Assembly (NCBI GenBank): GCA_944390615.1
Contig: CALXRJ010000041.1
Span: 1-8,289, forward strand
From: an uncultured Clostridia bacterium
Lineage (GTDB): Bacteria > Bacillota > Clostridia > TANB77 > CAG-508
DNA: 8,289 bases
Direction: 5' to 3'
Position numbers and translations under genes: made by a program
Shown: positions 1 to 6,650 of the stretch, piece after piece
Numbering within the stretch: the first letter of the stretch is position 1
How the letters are laid out: each line of letters opens with the position of its first letter
Notes under the pieces: generated by a model
The model's database searches: none
Seen by the model: only the letters and a program-made list of their open reading frames with translations
What the model was told of the DNA's origin: nothing

Positions 1-1252
1 TATAATATCGTTTCATATATTTTTCTAATTCTTTTACTGTTATTTGATCTTGTGTCTTAGCAGCACCTACTACATATTGAAGAACTTCTGCTTCACTACG
101 TTCTAGACCCTCTGCTTCTTTGTTTAAGATTTTTATCGTAATATTATTTTTCGTTTCTGTATTGCTTTCAAATTCTATATATCCTTTTAAACATAAATGT
201 AATAAAGTGGCAGAAAAAATCCTTCCCATTTCTTTTGCTGTAAAAGTAGAGATTGCATTTCTATCAACAAATAAAGCTTGTGCTGGAGTTGCATTTTTTC
301 GTGGTATTTCTCTGTAATATTTTAAGTCAATGGTTGGTTTTAAAGTTTGTTTTTGAGAAGCCTCTTTAAATGTTTTTATGGTATTTTTGATTAAAACAAT
401 TCCTATTAAAAAGCAAGTAAAAATAAATCCTATGGATACTCCTTTTTTGATGTTTTCCTTTTTTTGTCTCTTTAAATTTGCCTCATTTGCCCATTCAGTT
501 TCTTCTGTTATTACTTCATCTAGTCGATTCGTAGAATAATTTCTACCAGAACTTGTTATCATATTCGTCGGAAACAAAGTTCTGATTTCTACATATCTTC
601 CCGCATTGAAATTGGTTACTTCAAATTCTATTTTATTTAAACCTGTTGCATAAATTTCTCCATTTAAATCTTCTGTATGTCCCCATACTTTTATTTCATC
701 TTTCGTCTTTGCACTTTCGGGTAATAGAATGGTTCCTGAAACATTTTTGCTATCTATTTCAAAATCATTTCCTATAAACTGCCAATAAAGTTCTGCATAA
801 TCAGAATATTTCGCTATAGCATCTTCTACCGTATAGGTTATTTGATATGTTTTGTTTGCTGATGTATTGTCTAATCCCACGCCCCATGCAATTTCAAAAT
901 TTCCATCACTATTGGTTAATCCATAATAAGAATTTTTAGTAACATGATACATTAGATTATTTATTTTGGTAAAAGCTGTATTACTACCATTGGTTATGTC
1001 TGTTACTTGTACATTGGTTATGGATGTATATTTGGTTGGATCTGTTTGAAAGGTTTTGAAAAGGGTATTGGTATCTTCTATCGATATATACCAAGTTTCT
1101 GTAACATCCATACTTCCATCTTGGTTAATTTGTGCCTCAAAATCCAGATTTTGTAAATATAAATCTCCTGTAGCGTTTGTTTTTCCTGTTCCTAGTAATA
1201 GAAAGATTGCTAAAAATGCTATTGTTATTAATATTTTCTTTGTTTTCCCCAT
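1..1252 (-). CDS. DUF2207 family membrane protein, N-terminal part (C-terminus beyond left edge)
   Basis: The reading frame is open from an ATG at 1252 to the left edge, giving 417 codons with no stop, so the C-terminus is missing. The start follows a good AAGGGAG ribosome binding site. Residues 1-28 form a signal peptide (basic MGKTKK, then a hydrophobic ILITIAFLAIFLLL core). Residues ~30-245 are an extracytoplasmic beta-rich domain with the DUF2207 hallmark of a 'DGSMDVTETW' strand near its start. A transmembrane helix lies at about 262-285. After it comes the cytoplasmic segment typical of the family: 'KYYREIPRKNATPAQA' near residue 310, then 'FSATLLHLCLKGYIEFE'. Family members usually carry two further membrane helices and a glycine-rich tail, which would lie outside the window. 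The biochemical role of DUF2207 proteins is not known to me; a cell-envelope location is the only safe inference. It lies 61 bp downstream of dtd on the same strand. Confidence 0.85.
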   Translation of the reverse strand, partial: MGKTKKILITIAFLAIFLLLGTGKTNATGDLYLQNLDFEAQINQDGSMDVTETWYISIEDTNTLFKTFQTDPTKYTSITNVQVTDITNGSNTAFTKINNLMYHVTKNSYYGLTNSDGNFEIAWGVGLDNTSANKTYQITYTVEDAIAKYSDYAELYWQFIGNDFEIDSKNVSGTILLPESAKTKDEIKVWGHTEDLNGEIYATGLNKIEFEVTNFNAGRYVEIRTLFPTNMITSSGRNYSTNRLDEVITEETEWANEANLKRQKKENIKKGVSIGFIFTCFLIGIVLIKNTIKTFKEASQKQTLKPTIDLKYYREIPRKNATPAQALFVDRNAISTFTAKEMGRIFSATLLHLCLKGYIEFESNTETKNNITIKILNKEAEGLERSEAEVLQYVVGAAKTQDQITVKELEKYMKRYY

Positions 1253-1281
1253 TTTATTCTCCCTTCTTTGCCTACTATTTT

Positions 1282-1287
1282 ATTATA
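1282..1287 (-). promoter_or_regulatory. Possible -10 box for the DUF2207 gene
   Basis: The minus strand reads a perfect TATAAT in the 61-bp gap between dtd and the DUF2207 gene, about 30 nt before the start codon. No good -35 box sits 16-18 nt upstream, and the region is very AT-rich, so this could be chance. If real, it would let the DUF2207 gene be expressed separately from dtd. Confidence 0.3.
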
Positions 1288-1313
1288 GTTCTATAAAAAT
1301 AGCAATATTTTTT

Positions 1314-1760
1314 TTAAATTTCATCACTATCTAAAAGAATCGTAACAGGTCCATCATTGATTAAGTTTACTTTCATGTCAGCTCCAAATATACCGGTTTC
1401 TACATGGATTCCTGTTTTCTTACATTCTTCTATGATATATTGATATAAATTTTCGGCTACATCAAATTTTGCTGATTTTGTAAAAGACGGGCGATTTCCT
1501 TTTTTACAATCAGCATATAAGGTAAATTGTGATATTAACAATAATTCTCCTTGAATATCTTTTAAACTTAAATTCATTTTATCCTCTTCATCTCGAAAAA
1601 TTCTTAAATTGATCAGTTTTTTTATCATACTATCTGCTATTGCTTCTGTATCTTTTTGTGAAATTCCAATAAAAACTAAAAAACCTTTCTTTATTTTACC
1701 AACTATCTTTTCATTCACTTCTACATTGGCATTTTGTACTCTTTGAATGACAAATTTCAT
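1314..1760 (-). CDS. dtd: D-aminoacyl-tRNA deacylase
   Basis: This is a cytoplasmic enzyme that hydrolyses D-amino acids (and, in the family, glycine) mischarged onto tRNA, keeping them out of proteins. The 148-aa length is typical of the family. It starts with the usual MKFVIQRV strand. The 'NLRIFRDEEDKMNLSL' segment lies at about 51-66, the active-site motif SQFTLYAD at 77-84 (with the conserved Thr80), 'KGNRPSF' at about 87-93, and the Gly-cisPro motif NDGPVT at 135-140, which enforces chirality. All family motifs look intact. The ATG at 1760 is preceded by AAAGGAA. A TATGAT sequence at 1792-1797 on the same strand could be its -10 box, but the -35 is weak. The gene is divergent from mutS2 and lies just upstream of the DUF2207 gene. 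Confidence 0.97.
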   Translation of the reverse strand: MKFVIQRVQNANVEVNEKIVGKIKKGFLVFIGISQKDTEAIADSMIKKLINLRIFRDEEDKMNLSLKDIQGELLLISQFTLYADCKKGNRPSFTKSAKFDVAENLYQYIIEECKKTGIHVETGIFGADMKVNLINDGPVTILLDSDEI

Positions 1761-1849
1761 AAAACTTTATTCCTTTCTTTTCTTTCATCTTATCATAAAA
1801 AATGAAAAAAGACAAATTTATTGTTTTTGGCTATATTTACCTGTTTTTA

Positions 1850-1878
1850 TTGATTTTCTTTCTTTTTTATGGCATAAT
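1850..1878 (+). promoter_or_regulatory. Candidate sigma-A promoter for mutS2
   Basis: TTGATT (1850-1855) and CATAAT (1873-1878) are separated by 17 nt, upstream of the mutS2 start at 1905. A perfect TATAAT overlaps just downstream (1878-1883) but would be 22 nt from the same -35, so the first pairing is preferred. The AAAGGAA ribosome binding site at 1894-1900 follows. Confidence 0.5.
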
Positions 1879-1904
1879 ATAATTATTAAAAATAAAGGAA
1901 TGAA

Positions 1905-4277
1905 ATGAAAATGAACCAAATTTATTTAAAAAAATTAGAATATGATAAAATTTTAGAAAAATTATCTACTTATTGCCATACTTATGTAGGAAAAGAGCTA
2001 GCCAACACCCTTCTTCCCTCCTGTTATAAGCAAGAAGTAGAACTTATTCTATTGGAAACAAATGAAGCAGTAAGTTTAATAGACCGAAATTCTACTCCTC
2101 CTATCTCTGAAATGGATGATATTGGAATTTATTTAAAATTACTAGAAAGCTCTAGTAGTGTATCTGCTAAGGCTTTACTTTCTGTTGGCAATATTTTAGA
2201 AATGGCAAATGAATTAATCGAATATTTTTCAAGTTTTCTAAATACGGAAGATTATCCACACTTAAATCCTTATTTTGCAGAACTTTATACAAATCCTGGC
2301 ATCTTAGATAAAATCAAAAAATCCATTATAGACGAAAATACAATTGCAGATACCGCTACACAAACTTTGTCCACTATTCGAAGAAAAGAACGTAGATTAG
2401 AACAAGATATCAAGTCCAAATTAAATACAATGATTCATTCTTCTAGTTATTCAAAATATATACAAGAAAATGTCGTAACCATTCGAAATGAAAGATATGT
2501 CATTCCGGTAAAACAAGAATATCGTTCTTTTGTAAAGGGTTTTATTCATGATACCTCTAGCACAGGCTCTACCGTATTTATTGAACCTTTGGCTGTATTT
2601 GAATTAAATAATGAATTAAATAATTTAAAAATAGATGAAAATGCCGAAATTGAAAAAATTTTATTTCATTTAAGTAGCTTACTTTTTGCCTATACTAATG
2701 AGCTAAAATTAGATGTTTCTTTTATTGGAAAACTCGATTTTATTTTTGCCAAGGCTAAATATTCTAATTCTATGAAAGGAATTACACCTATCATAAATGA
2801 TGAAAAATTTGTAAATTTAATAAATGCAAGACATCCTTTAATTGATGAAAGCAAAGTAGTTCCAACGACTCTAAATTTAGGAAAAGATTTTTCACTACTT
2901 ATTATTACAGGACCAAATACTGGTGGAAAAACCGTTACTTTAAAAACAGTTGGTCTTTTAGAGCTAATGGCTTGTTCTGGTCTAAATATTCCCGCTTCCG
3001 AAAAATCCAGTATTTATGTATTTGATGAAATTTTTGCCGACATTGGAGATGACCAAAGTATTTCGGATTCTTTAAGTACTTTTTCTAGTCATATGATTAA
3101 TATTGCCAAAATTGTAGATACCGCAACTGAAAATAGTTTGATCTTAGTGGATGAGCTAGGCTCTGGAACAGACCCATTAGAAGGTGCTAATCTTGCTATC
3201 AGCATTTTAGAATATTTCAAAAATAATTATATTTTAACAATCGCGACGACTCACTATCAAGAGCTAAAAAGATATGCACTCGTAACCGATGGGGTTCAAA
3301 ATGCCAGTGTGGAATTTGACATTGAAAATTTAAAACCAACCTATAAACTATTACTTGGCATTCCCGGAAAAAGTAACGCTTTTGCCATTAGTGAAAAATT
3401 GGGATTAAAAAAGGAGATAATAGATAAAGCTCGTAGTTTACTAGATAAGCAAGATGTTGATATCGAAACTCTTTTGAAGAAAATTTATGATGATAAGATT
3501 GAAATTGAAAAAGAGAAAGAACAAATTCAGAAAAATCTAAATCAGGTAGAATTATTAAAGAAAAATTTGCAAAGAGATGATACTAGATTAAAACAGCAAG
3601 AAAAAGAACTTATCGATAATGCCAAAAGAAAAGCAAGAGATATATTGCTAGAAGCTAAGGAAGAAGCAACTTCTTTGATTCAAAAAATGAAACAAATCGA
3701 AAATACATCTGGTGCTATTGATGAATTAAACAATTTAAGAAATCAATTGAATTCTTCCATTAAAGAAAAATCAATAAAAGATACAGAAGAAAATGTAGCT
3801 ACTAACCCTATTCCACGAGATTTCATTAAGCTAAATTTAAAAGTTTATATAACTAATCTTAATCAAAATGGAATTGTCCTTTCGAATATTAACAAAAGTG
3901 ACGAAGTTCAGGTTCAAATTGGCTTAATCAAAACAAATGTCAATATCAAATACTTAGAACCTGCCAAACAACTAAAAAATGATTTAACCAAACCAGATAT
4001 TCAATCTGCCCCAAAAGTATCTAAAACTAGAACGGCAAGTTCGGAAATTAATGTAATCGGTCTAACTGTGGATGAAGCTGTTCCTTTGATTGATAAATTT
4101 TTAGATGATTGCTTTCTTGCCAAAATTCAAACAGCAAGAATTGTTCATGGTAAGGGAACTGGGAAATTGAGACAAGCTATTCATAGTTATCTAAAAAAGC
4201 ATAAAAATGTGAAATCTTTTAGAATAGGTAGTTATGGTGAAGGTGAAATGGGGGTTACTGTGGTGGAGTTGACATAA
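1905..4277 (+). CDS. mutS2: Endonuclease MutS2 (ATPase with Smr domain)
   Basis: MutS2 is a MutS-family ATPase that lacks the mismatch-recognition domain. It has been linked to suppression of recombination and, in Bacillus, to rescue of collided ribosomes. The length of 790 aa matches the family. The N-terminal core and clamp (about 1-300) include the MutS2 signature 'ERYVIPVKQEYRS' near 197 and 'DTSSTGSTVFIEP' shortly after. The ATPase has Walker A GPNTGGKT at 336-343 and Walker B 'LILVDELGSGTDP' with Asp416 and Glu417. A charged coiled coil spans about 510-610, followed by a small beta domain near 635-690. The Smr domain (about 711-790) contains HGKGTGK at 748-754. The usual LDLRG at the Smr start reads INVIG here. 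The start at 1905 follows AAAGGAA; a second Met at 1911 is an alternative. The gene is monocistronic, with a terminator directly after the stop. Confidence 0.97.
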   Translation: MKMNQIYLKKLEYDKILEKLSTYCHTYVGKELANTLLPSCYKQEVELILLETNEAVSLIDRNSTPPISEMDDIGIYLKLLESSSSVSAKALLSVGNILEMANELIEYFSSFLNTEDYPHLNPYFAELYTNPGILDKIKKSIIDENTIADTATQTLSTIRRKERRLEQDIKSKLNTMIHSSSYSKYIQENVVTIRNERYVIPVKQEYRSFVKGFIHDTSSTGSTVFIEPLAVFELNNELNNLKIDENAEIEKILFHLSSLLFAYTNELKLDVSFIGKLDFIFAKAKYSNSMKGITPIINDEKFVNLINARHPLIDESKVVPTTLNLGKDFSLLIITGPNTGGKTVTLKTVGLLELMACSGLNIPASEKSSIYVFDEIFADIGDDQSISDSLSTFSSHMINIAKIVDTATENSLILVDELGSGTDPLEGANLAISILEYFKNNYILTIATTHYQELKRYALVTDGVQNASVEFDIENLKPTYKLLLGIPGKSNAFAISEKLGLKKEIIDKARSLLDKQDVDIETLLKKIYDDKIEIEKEKEQIQKNLNQVELLKKNLQRDDTRLKQQEKELIDNAKRKARDILLEAKEEATSLIQKMKQIENTSGAIDELNNLRNQLNSSIKEKSIKDTEENVATNPIPRDFIKLNLKVYITNLNQNGIVLSNINKSDEVQVQIGLIKTNVNIKYLEPAKQLKNDLTKPDIQSAPKVSKTRTASSEINVIGLTVDEAVPLIDKFLDDCFLAKIQTARIVHGKGTGKLRQAIHSYLKKHKNVKSFRIGSYGEGEMGVTVVELT

Positions 4278-4279
4278 CT

Positions 4280-4331
4280 TTTTTCAAAAGGACCGTTTCT
4301 TTTCGCAAAAAGAAACGGTCTTTTTGAAAAA
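4280..4331. terminator. Bidirectional intrinsic terminator between mutS2 and the hydrolase gene
   Basis: Arms 4280-4303 and 4308-4331 pair over 24 bp with a single G-T wobble and a CGCA loop. The inner 13 bp contain the GC-rich part (GACCG/CGGTC). The core is followed by T runs on both strands. It starts 3 nt after the mutS2 stop and ends 4 nt before the stop of the convergent hydrolase gene, so it should end transcription from both sides. Confidence 0.93.
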
Positions 4332-4334
4332 TTG

Positions 4335-5210
4335 CTAATTTATATTACCTAAAAATTCACAAATCTGTTTTGCAAGAATTTCTTCTTTTCCATTATAAGA
4401 ATGATTAGCTCCCTCAATATATCCAATATTGGCATTTGCATTCTTTATTTTAGTTTTTACAAATTCTGCTTGTTCCTTAGCCTTTCTTTTTATTAACTCT
4501 TGTGTATCTCCCCACCTCATAAATAATGGAACTTGTATATTATTTAAAATTTTAAAATCTTCTTTCTCATTGCTATATCTTGCAAAGTCGATTTCACTAT
4601 AATATTTTATATATTTTAAAAATGTTTTTACAGACATTGGATGAATCGTACTTCCTTCAGGCATTAAAATTGATGTGTTGTTTTCTTTTTCTTTTTGATT
4701 GGCATATTCGATATATTCTTTTGGAGTAAAAGAAAGCATCATATCTGGAATATCTATCAATGATAATAATAGAATTCCTTTTATATATTTCATGTAAGGA
4801 TTTCTTTCTTTTTGCATTTTGTTATAAGTATACACAATTTTAGTTGAACCTAAGCTATGTCCTTGTAAATATATGGATGTATATCCTAAATCAACTGCAT
4901 ATTTTATGGCTCCTAGTATATCATAATATCCCTCTTGAACATCTTCAAATGCTGTTCCTCCCATAAACTTAGTTCCGTCTTTTCTTCTCATATATTTGGC
5001 TATTTCGCTACCTCTGTTATTAAAACAAATTGAATCAATTGCTATATTTTGAACTTCACTGGCAATTATTTCTTCTCTTTTTTTAAAGCAATTACTTATC
5101 ATGCCATGCACTTCAATTAAAACTTTTTGTGTGCTATTTTCACCTTTATATAGGATTCCATTTAATAAAACCTCATCTTCGGAATAAAATTTTATAATTT
5201 CTGCTCTCAC
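4335..5210 (-). CDS. Alpha/beta hydrolase, substrate unknown
   Basis: A 291-aa soluble protein with no signal peptide and an alpha/beta hydrolase layout. The strand and oxyanion-loop motif 'VLIEVHGMIS' lies at 30-39. The nucleophile elbow is GHSLGS at 117-122, making Ser119 the nucleophile. The likely acid is Asp235 ('PLFMRWGDTQE') and the likely base His270 ('GANHSYNG'). An 'FNNRGSE' turn at 63-69 resembles the second strand-loop of esterase-type members. An inserted cap region lies at about 155-215. The family includes esterases, lipases and peptidases; nothing here identifies the substrate. The start is GTG (5208-5210), chosen because AGAGG lies about 9 nt upstream and the protein then begins directly at the first beta-strand. 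It is the last gene of the minus-strand block, 77 bp after the GIY-YIG gene. Confidence 0.88.
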   Translation of the reverse strand: MRAEIIKFYSEDEVLLNGILYKGENSTQKVLIEVHGMISNCFKKREEIIASEVQNIAIDSICFNNRGSEIAKYMRRKDGTKFMGGTAFEDVQEGYYDILGAIKYAVDLGYTSIYLQGHSLGSTKIVYTYNKMQKERNPYMKYIKGILLLSLIDIPDMMLSFTPKEYIEYANQKEKENNTSILMPEGSTIHPMSVKTFLKYIKYYSEIDFARYSNEKEDFKILNNIQVPLFMRWGDTQELIKRKAKEQAEFVKTKIKNANANIGYIEGANHSYNGKEEILAKQICEFLGNIN

Positions 5211-5281
5211 AATCTTTTTCCTCTCTTTATTTTATTTTCATTTTCTTGTATTTTTTTACCTTTGCTAAATCATAATCTGAA

Positions 5282-5287
5282 ATTATA
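5282..5287 (-). promoter_or_regulatory. Possible -10 box for the hydrolase gene
   Basis: The minus strand carries TATAAT within TATAGTATAATT, immediately after the GIY-YIG stop and about 72 nt before the GTG start. The -35 region (GATACA at 17 nt) is poor. The hydrolase could instead be read through from the maf promoter. Confidence 0.3.
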
Positions 5288-5593
5288 CTATAAATCTATT
5301 TTTTTGTATCTTCTGCAGTCTATTTTACCTTTTAAATATACGGATAGTTTTACTCCATTTATTAATTCTTCTTTTTGCCCTTTTGAAAGCTTTTTTATAT
5401 GATACTCTAACTTACATGCTAATGATTTTTCTTTACTTCTCCATGCCGCTTCTACTTTTGTTACATTATGTGATTTTGTATATTTTGCTCCATTTTTAGA
5501 TAGATGCTCATTTATGCGTTTTTCTAAGTTTCCAGTCATACCTGTATAAATTGAATTATCTGAACATCTTAACATATATGTATAATAATACAT
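5288..5593 (-). CDS. GIY-YIG nuclease family protein (YhbQ/YazA-like)
   Basis: A 101-aa small single-domain GIY-YIG protein of the UPF0213 type. Counting from the ATG at 5593, it starts MYYYTYMLRC (the first motif, YTY), then IYTGMT (the YIG motif), the conserved Arg in 'LEKRINEH', 'AKYTKSH', and the metal-ligand Glu in 'LEYHIKKL'. All expected catalytic positions appear to be present, so a nuclease-type fold is likely; the cellular role of this family is poorly known. I prefer this start because AGGAG sits 7 nt upstream (5601-5605) and family members begin exactly here. The same frame is open further upstream to an ATG at 5692, so a 134-aa protein carrying a 28-residue sir2 stub plus linker could also be made. 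It lies downstream of maf in the same direction. Confidence 0.85.
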   Translation of the reverse strand: MYYYTYMLRCSDNSIYTGMTGNLEKRINEHLSKNGAKYTKSHNVTKVEAAWRSKEKSLACKLEYHIKKLSKGQKEELINGVKLSVYLKGKIDCRRYKKIDL

Positions 5594-5600
5594 TTTATTT

Positions 5601-5605
5601 CTCCT
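5601..5605 (-). promoter_or_regulatory. Internal ribosome binding site that sets the GIY-YIG start
   Basis: The minus strand reads AGGAG 7 nt before the ATG at 5593, inside the longer frame that begins at 5692. It lies next to the point where sir2-like sequence ends, which suggests the nuclease gene arrived with its own translation start. Confidence 0.7.
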
Positions 5606-5692
5606 GTTTGTTGATACCCCTGCTCCACAAAAAAATACTATGTTATTGCTTTCGTTTATTAATTGTTTAAATTTTTGTATTTTCTCTTCCAT
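5606..5692 (-). pseudogene. 5' stub of a sir2-type NAD-dependent deacetylase gene
   Basis: The first 28 codons from the ATG at 5692 read as the start of a bacterial Sir2 protein: an amphipathic helix (MEEKIQKFKQLINES), then strand 1 and the NAD-binding motif 'NIVFFCGAGVST'. In intact sirtuins this continues as (E)SGIPDFR. Here it breaks off after GVST and becomes NRRNK, then the GIY-YIG protein. No zinc-binding cysteines or catalytic His region follow anywhere in the window, so no deacetylase activity is possible. The stub keeps a GAGGGG ribosome binding site upstream and begins 31 nt after the maf stop. The recognition rests on a short stretch, but the GAGVST context and the start position fit well. 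Confidence 0.7.
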
Positions 5693-5723
5693 TTTTTGCC
5701 CCTCTCTTTTTTGGCATATGTTT

Positions 5724-6314
5724 TTATTTTTGCATTTCGAAGTCTGAAATTTTGTATCCTAGTTCGTTTAATTTTGAATATAGTTTACCTACTGGCATCC
5801 CTAAAACATTATAAAAATCTCCTACTATCTTGTCTACAAATATTGATGTTTTACCTGCAAGAGAGTATCCTGCTCTATTTAATAAATGTTTTTCGTTTTC
5901 TACATACCATAAAATATCACTATCTGTAATTTCTTTAAGGTGTACTTCTGTTGTGTCTGCAAATGATATTTCCTTGTTTTGATATAGGTCTTTTATTGTC
6001 ACTCCGGTAATTCCGTAGTTTACTTTTCCACTCATCTTTTTTATGTTTTGAAAGCTTTCTTCTTTGCTTTTTGGTTTTTCAAATTTTGTACCATCCATAT
6101 ATATTATTGAATCTGCTGATATAATTAACGCTTTTTCTTTTATTTGCATGGCAACTGAGTCTGCTTTTGCTTTTGATAAGTCTATTACATATTGCTTTGG
6201 GTCTGTAGCATTACTGTGTTCTTCTACTTTACTTGTTACTATCTCATATTTCCACCCAATTAGATCAAATATGTCTTTTCTTGTTTTTGAGTTTGATGCT
6301 AGAATTAATTTCAT
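5724..6314 (-). CDS. maf: Maf family nucleotide pyrophosphatase
   Basis: Maf proteins hydrolyse nucleoside triphosphates (dTTP/UTP or modified pyrimidine nucleotides, depending on the subfamily) to the monophosphate and pyrophosphate, and affect septum formation and cell division. The length of 196 aa is normal. The N-terminal phosphate-binding loop reads LASNSKTRK (5-13), where the common form is LASxSPRR. Next come 'LSKAKADSVA' (46-55), SADS with the probable catalytic Asp68, 'FEKPKSKEE' (78-86), and the C-terminal signature 'GYSLAGKTSIF' plus 'VGDFYNVLGMPV' (149-175). The start is certain: AGGAGGT (6322-6328) lies 7 nt before the ATG. A sigma-A-like promoter lies upstream. The variant loop makes the dTTP/UTP preference uncertain, so the precise substrate is not assigned. 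Confidence 0.93.
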   Translation of the reverse strand: MKLILASNSKTRKDIFDLIGWKYEIVTSKVEEHSNATDPKQYVIDLSKAKADSVAMQIKEKALIISADSIIYMDGTKFEKPKSKEESFQNIKKMSGKVNYGITGVTIKDLYQNKEISFADTTEVHLKEITDSDILWYVENEKHLLNRAGYSLAGKTSIFVDKIVGDFYNVLGMPVGKLYSKLNELGYKISDFEMQK

Positions 6315-6385
6315 ATAAAGTACCTCCTATAGCTTCTTTTATGAATATTTTATATTGTTTTCTTTTCGTTTTTTATTTATATATA

Positions 6386-6414
6386 TTTATAGCACTTATT
6401 AAAAAACCTTTCAA
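6386..6414 (-). promoter_or_regulatory. Sigma-A promoter of maf
   Basis: On the minus strand, TTGAAA (6409-6414) is followed after exactly 17 nt by TATAAA (6386-6391). Transcription would start near 6379, giving a leader of about 65 nt before maf. It is the best promoter match in the window and probably drives maf and the GIY-YIG gene, and possibly the hydrolase. Confidence 0.65.
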
Positions 6415-6543
6415 GCATATAAAAATTTATTTATGCATAATTTATTAAAACTGCGATTTTTAGACAAAAAAATAGACTTATCAAAACTATAAAGCATTGA
6501 TAGATCCATGGTGTCAACGAAGTAGACATTTACAACAATCATG
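6415..6543. other. Intergenic stretch holding the unresolved outer boundary of the IS200/IS605 remnant
   Basis: I see no gene, RNA or clear repeat here. Base composition changes from very AT-rich (to about 6495) to more mixed sequence, so the outer end of the insertion element probably lies between about 6480 and 6543. I could not fix the cleavage point: a TCAA tetranucleotide in element orientation occurs near 6500, but such tetramers are common. Confidence 0.4.
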
Positions 6544-6614
6544 ACCACCAGTAAAACTGGTGGTTTGCTCTTCGCCTAGAAGGCTTTTGTACTGGCTCTT
6601 CTGGGCTCAAGCCC
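6544..6614. repeat. Cluster of hairpins at the IS200/IS605 element end
   Basis: Three palindromes follow one another: a perfect 9-bp stem ACCACCAGT/ACTGGTGGT (6544-6552 and 6556-6564, loop AAA), a short GCCT/AGGC stem (6574-6577 and 6581-6584), and GGGCT/AGCCC (6603-6607 and 6610-6614). The stretch is visibly richer in GC than its surroundings. IS200/IS605 ends are recognised by TnpA as single-stranded hairpins, so the 9-bp stem is the best candidate for the element-end hairpin; the others may be structured RNA or further end structure. Confidence 0.65.
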
Positions 6615-6638
6615 TACTGAATTGTCTGTCAACCGCAT
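6576..6638 (-). CDS. Possible 20-residue peptide ORF downstream of tnpA
   Basis: An ATG at 6638 lies 5 nt after TGAGG and 12 nt past the tnpA stop. It opens 20 codons ending in TAG inside the middle hairpin. The peptide (MRLTDNSVGL then EPRRASTKAF) resembles no domain that I recognise. It could be a chance reading of structured element-end DNA. The only support is the ribosome binding site and the close spacing after tnpA. Confidence 0.2.
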   Translation of the reverse strand: MRLTDNSVGLEPRRASTKAF

Positions 6639-6650
6639 TTTTTCCTCAGG

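Noticed and set aside
1056..1334. Plus-strand open frame of 92 codons over the DUF2207 N-terminus
   Set aside because: It is antisense to a signal-peptide-bearing gene with a good ribosome binding site and recognisable family segments.
1878..1883. Perfect TATAAT upstream of mutS2 taken alone as the -10 box
   Set aside because: The only good -35 is 22 nt away. The overlapping CATAAT at 1873-1878 gives a 17-nt spacer, so it is preferred.
5222..5287. Short open run (SIISDYDLAKVKKYKKMK) after the GIY-YIG stop, considered as a leftover sir2 3' end or another gene's tail
   Set aside because: It is only about 22 codons, follows a stop in the same frame, has no start signal, and does not resemble the C-terminus of sirtuins; AT-rich chance is enough.
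5663..5929. Plus-strand open frame of 88 codons resembling a membrane protein
   Set aside because: It is antisense to maf and the sir2 stub, has no ribosome binding site, and its hydrophobicity comes from reverse-complemented AT-rich coding sequence.
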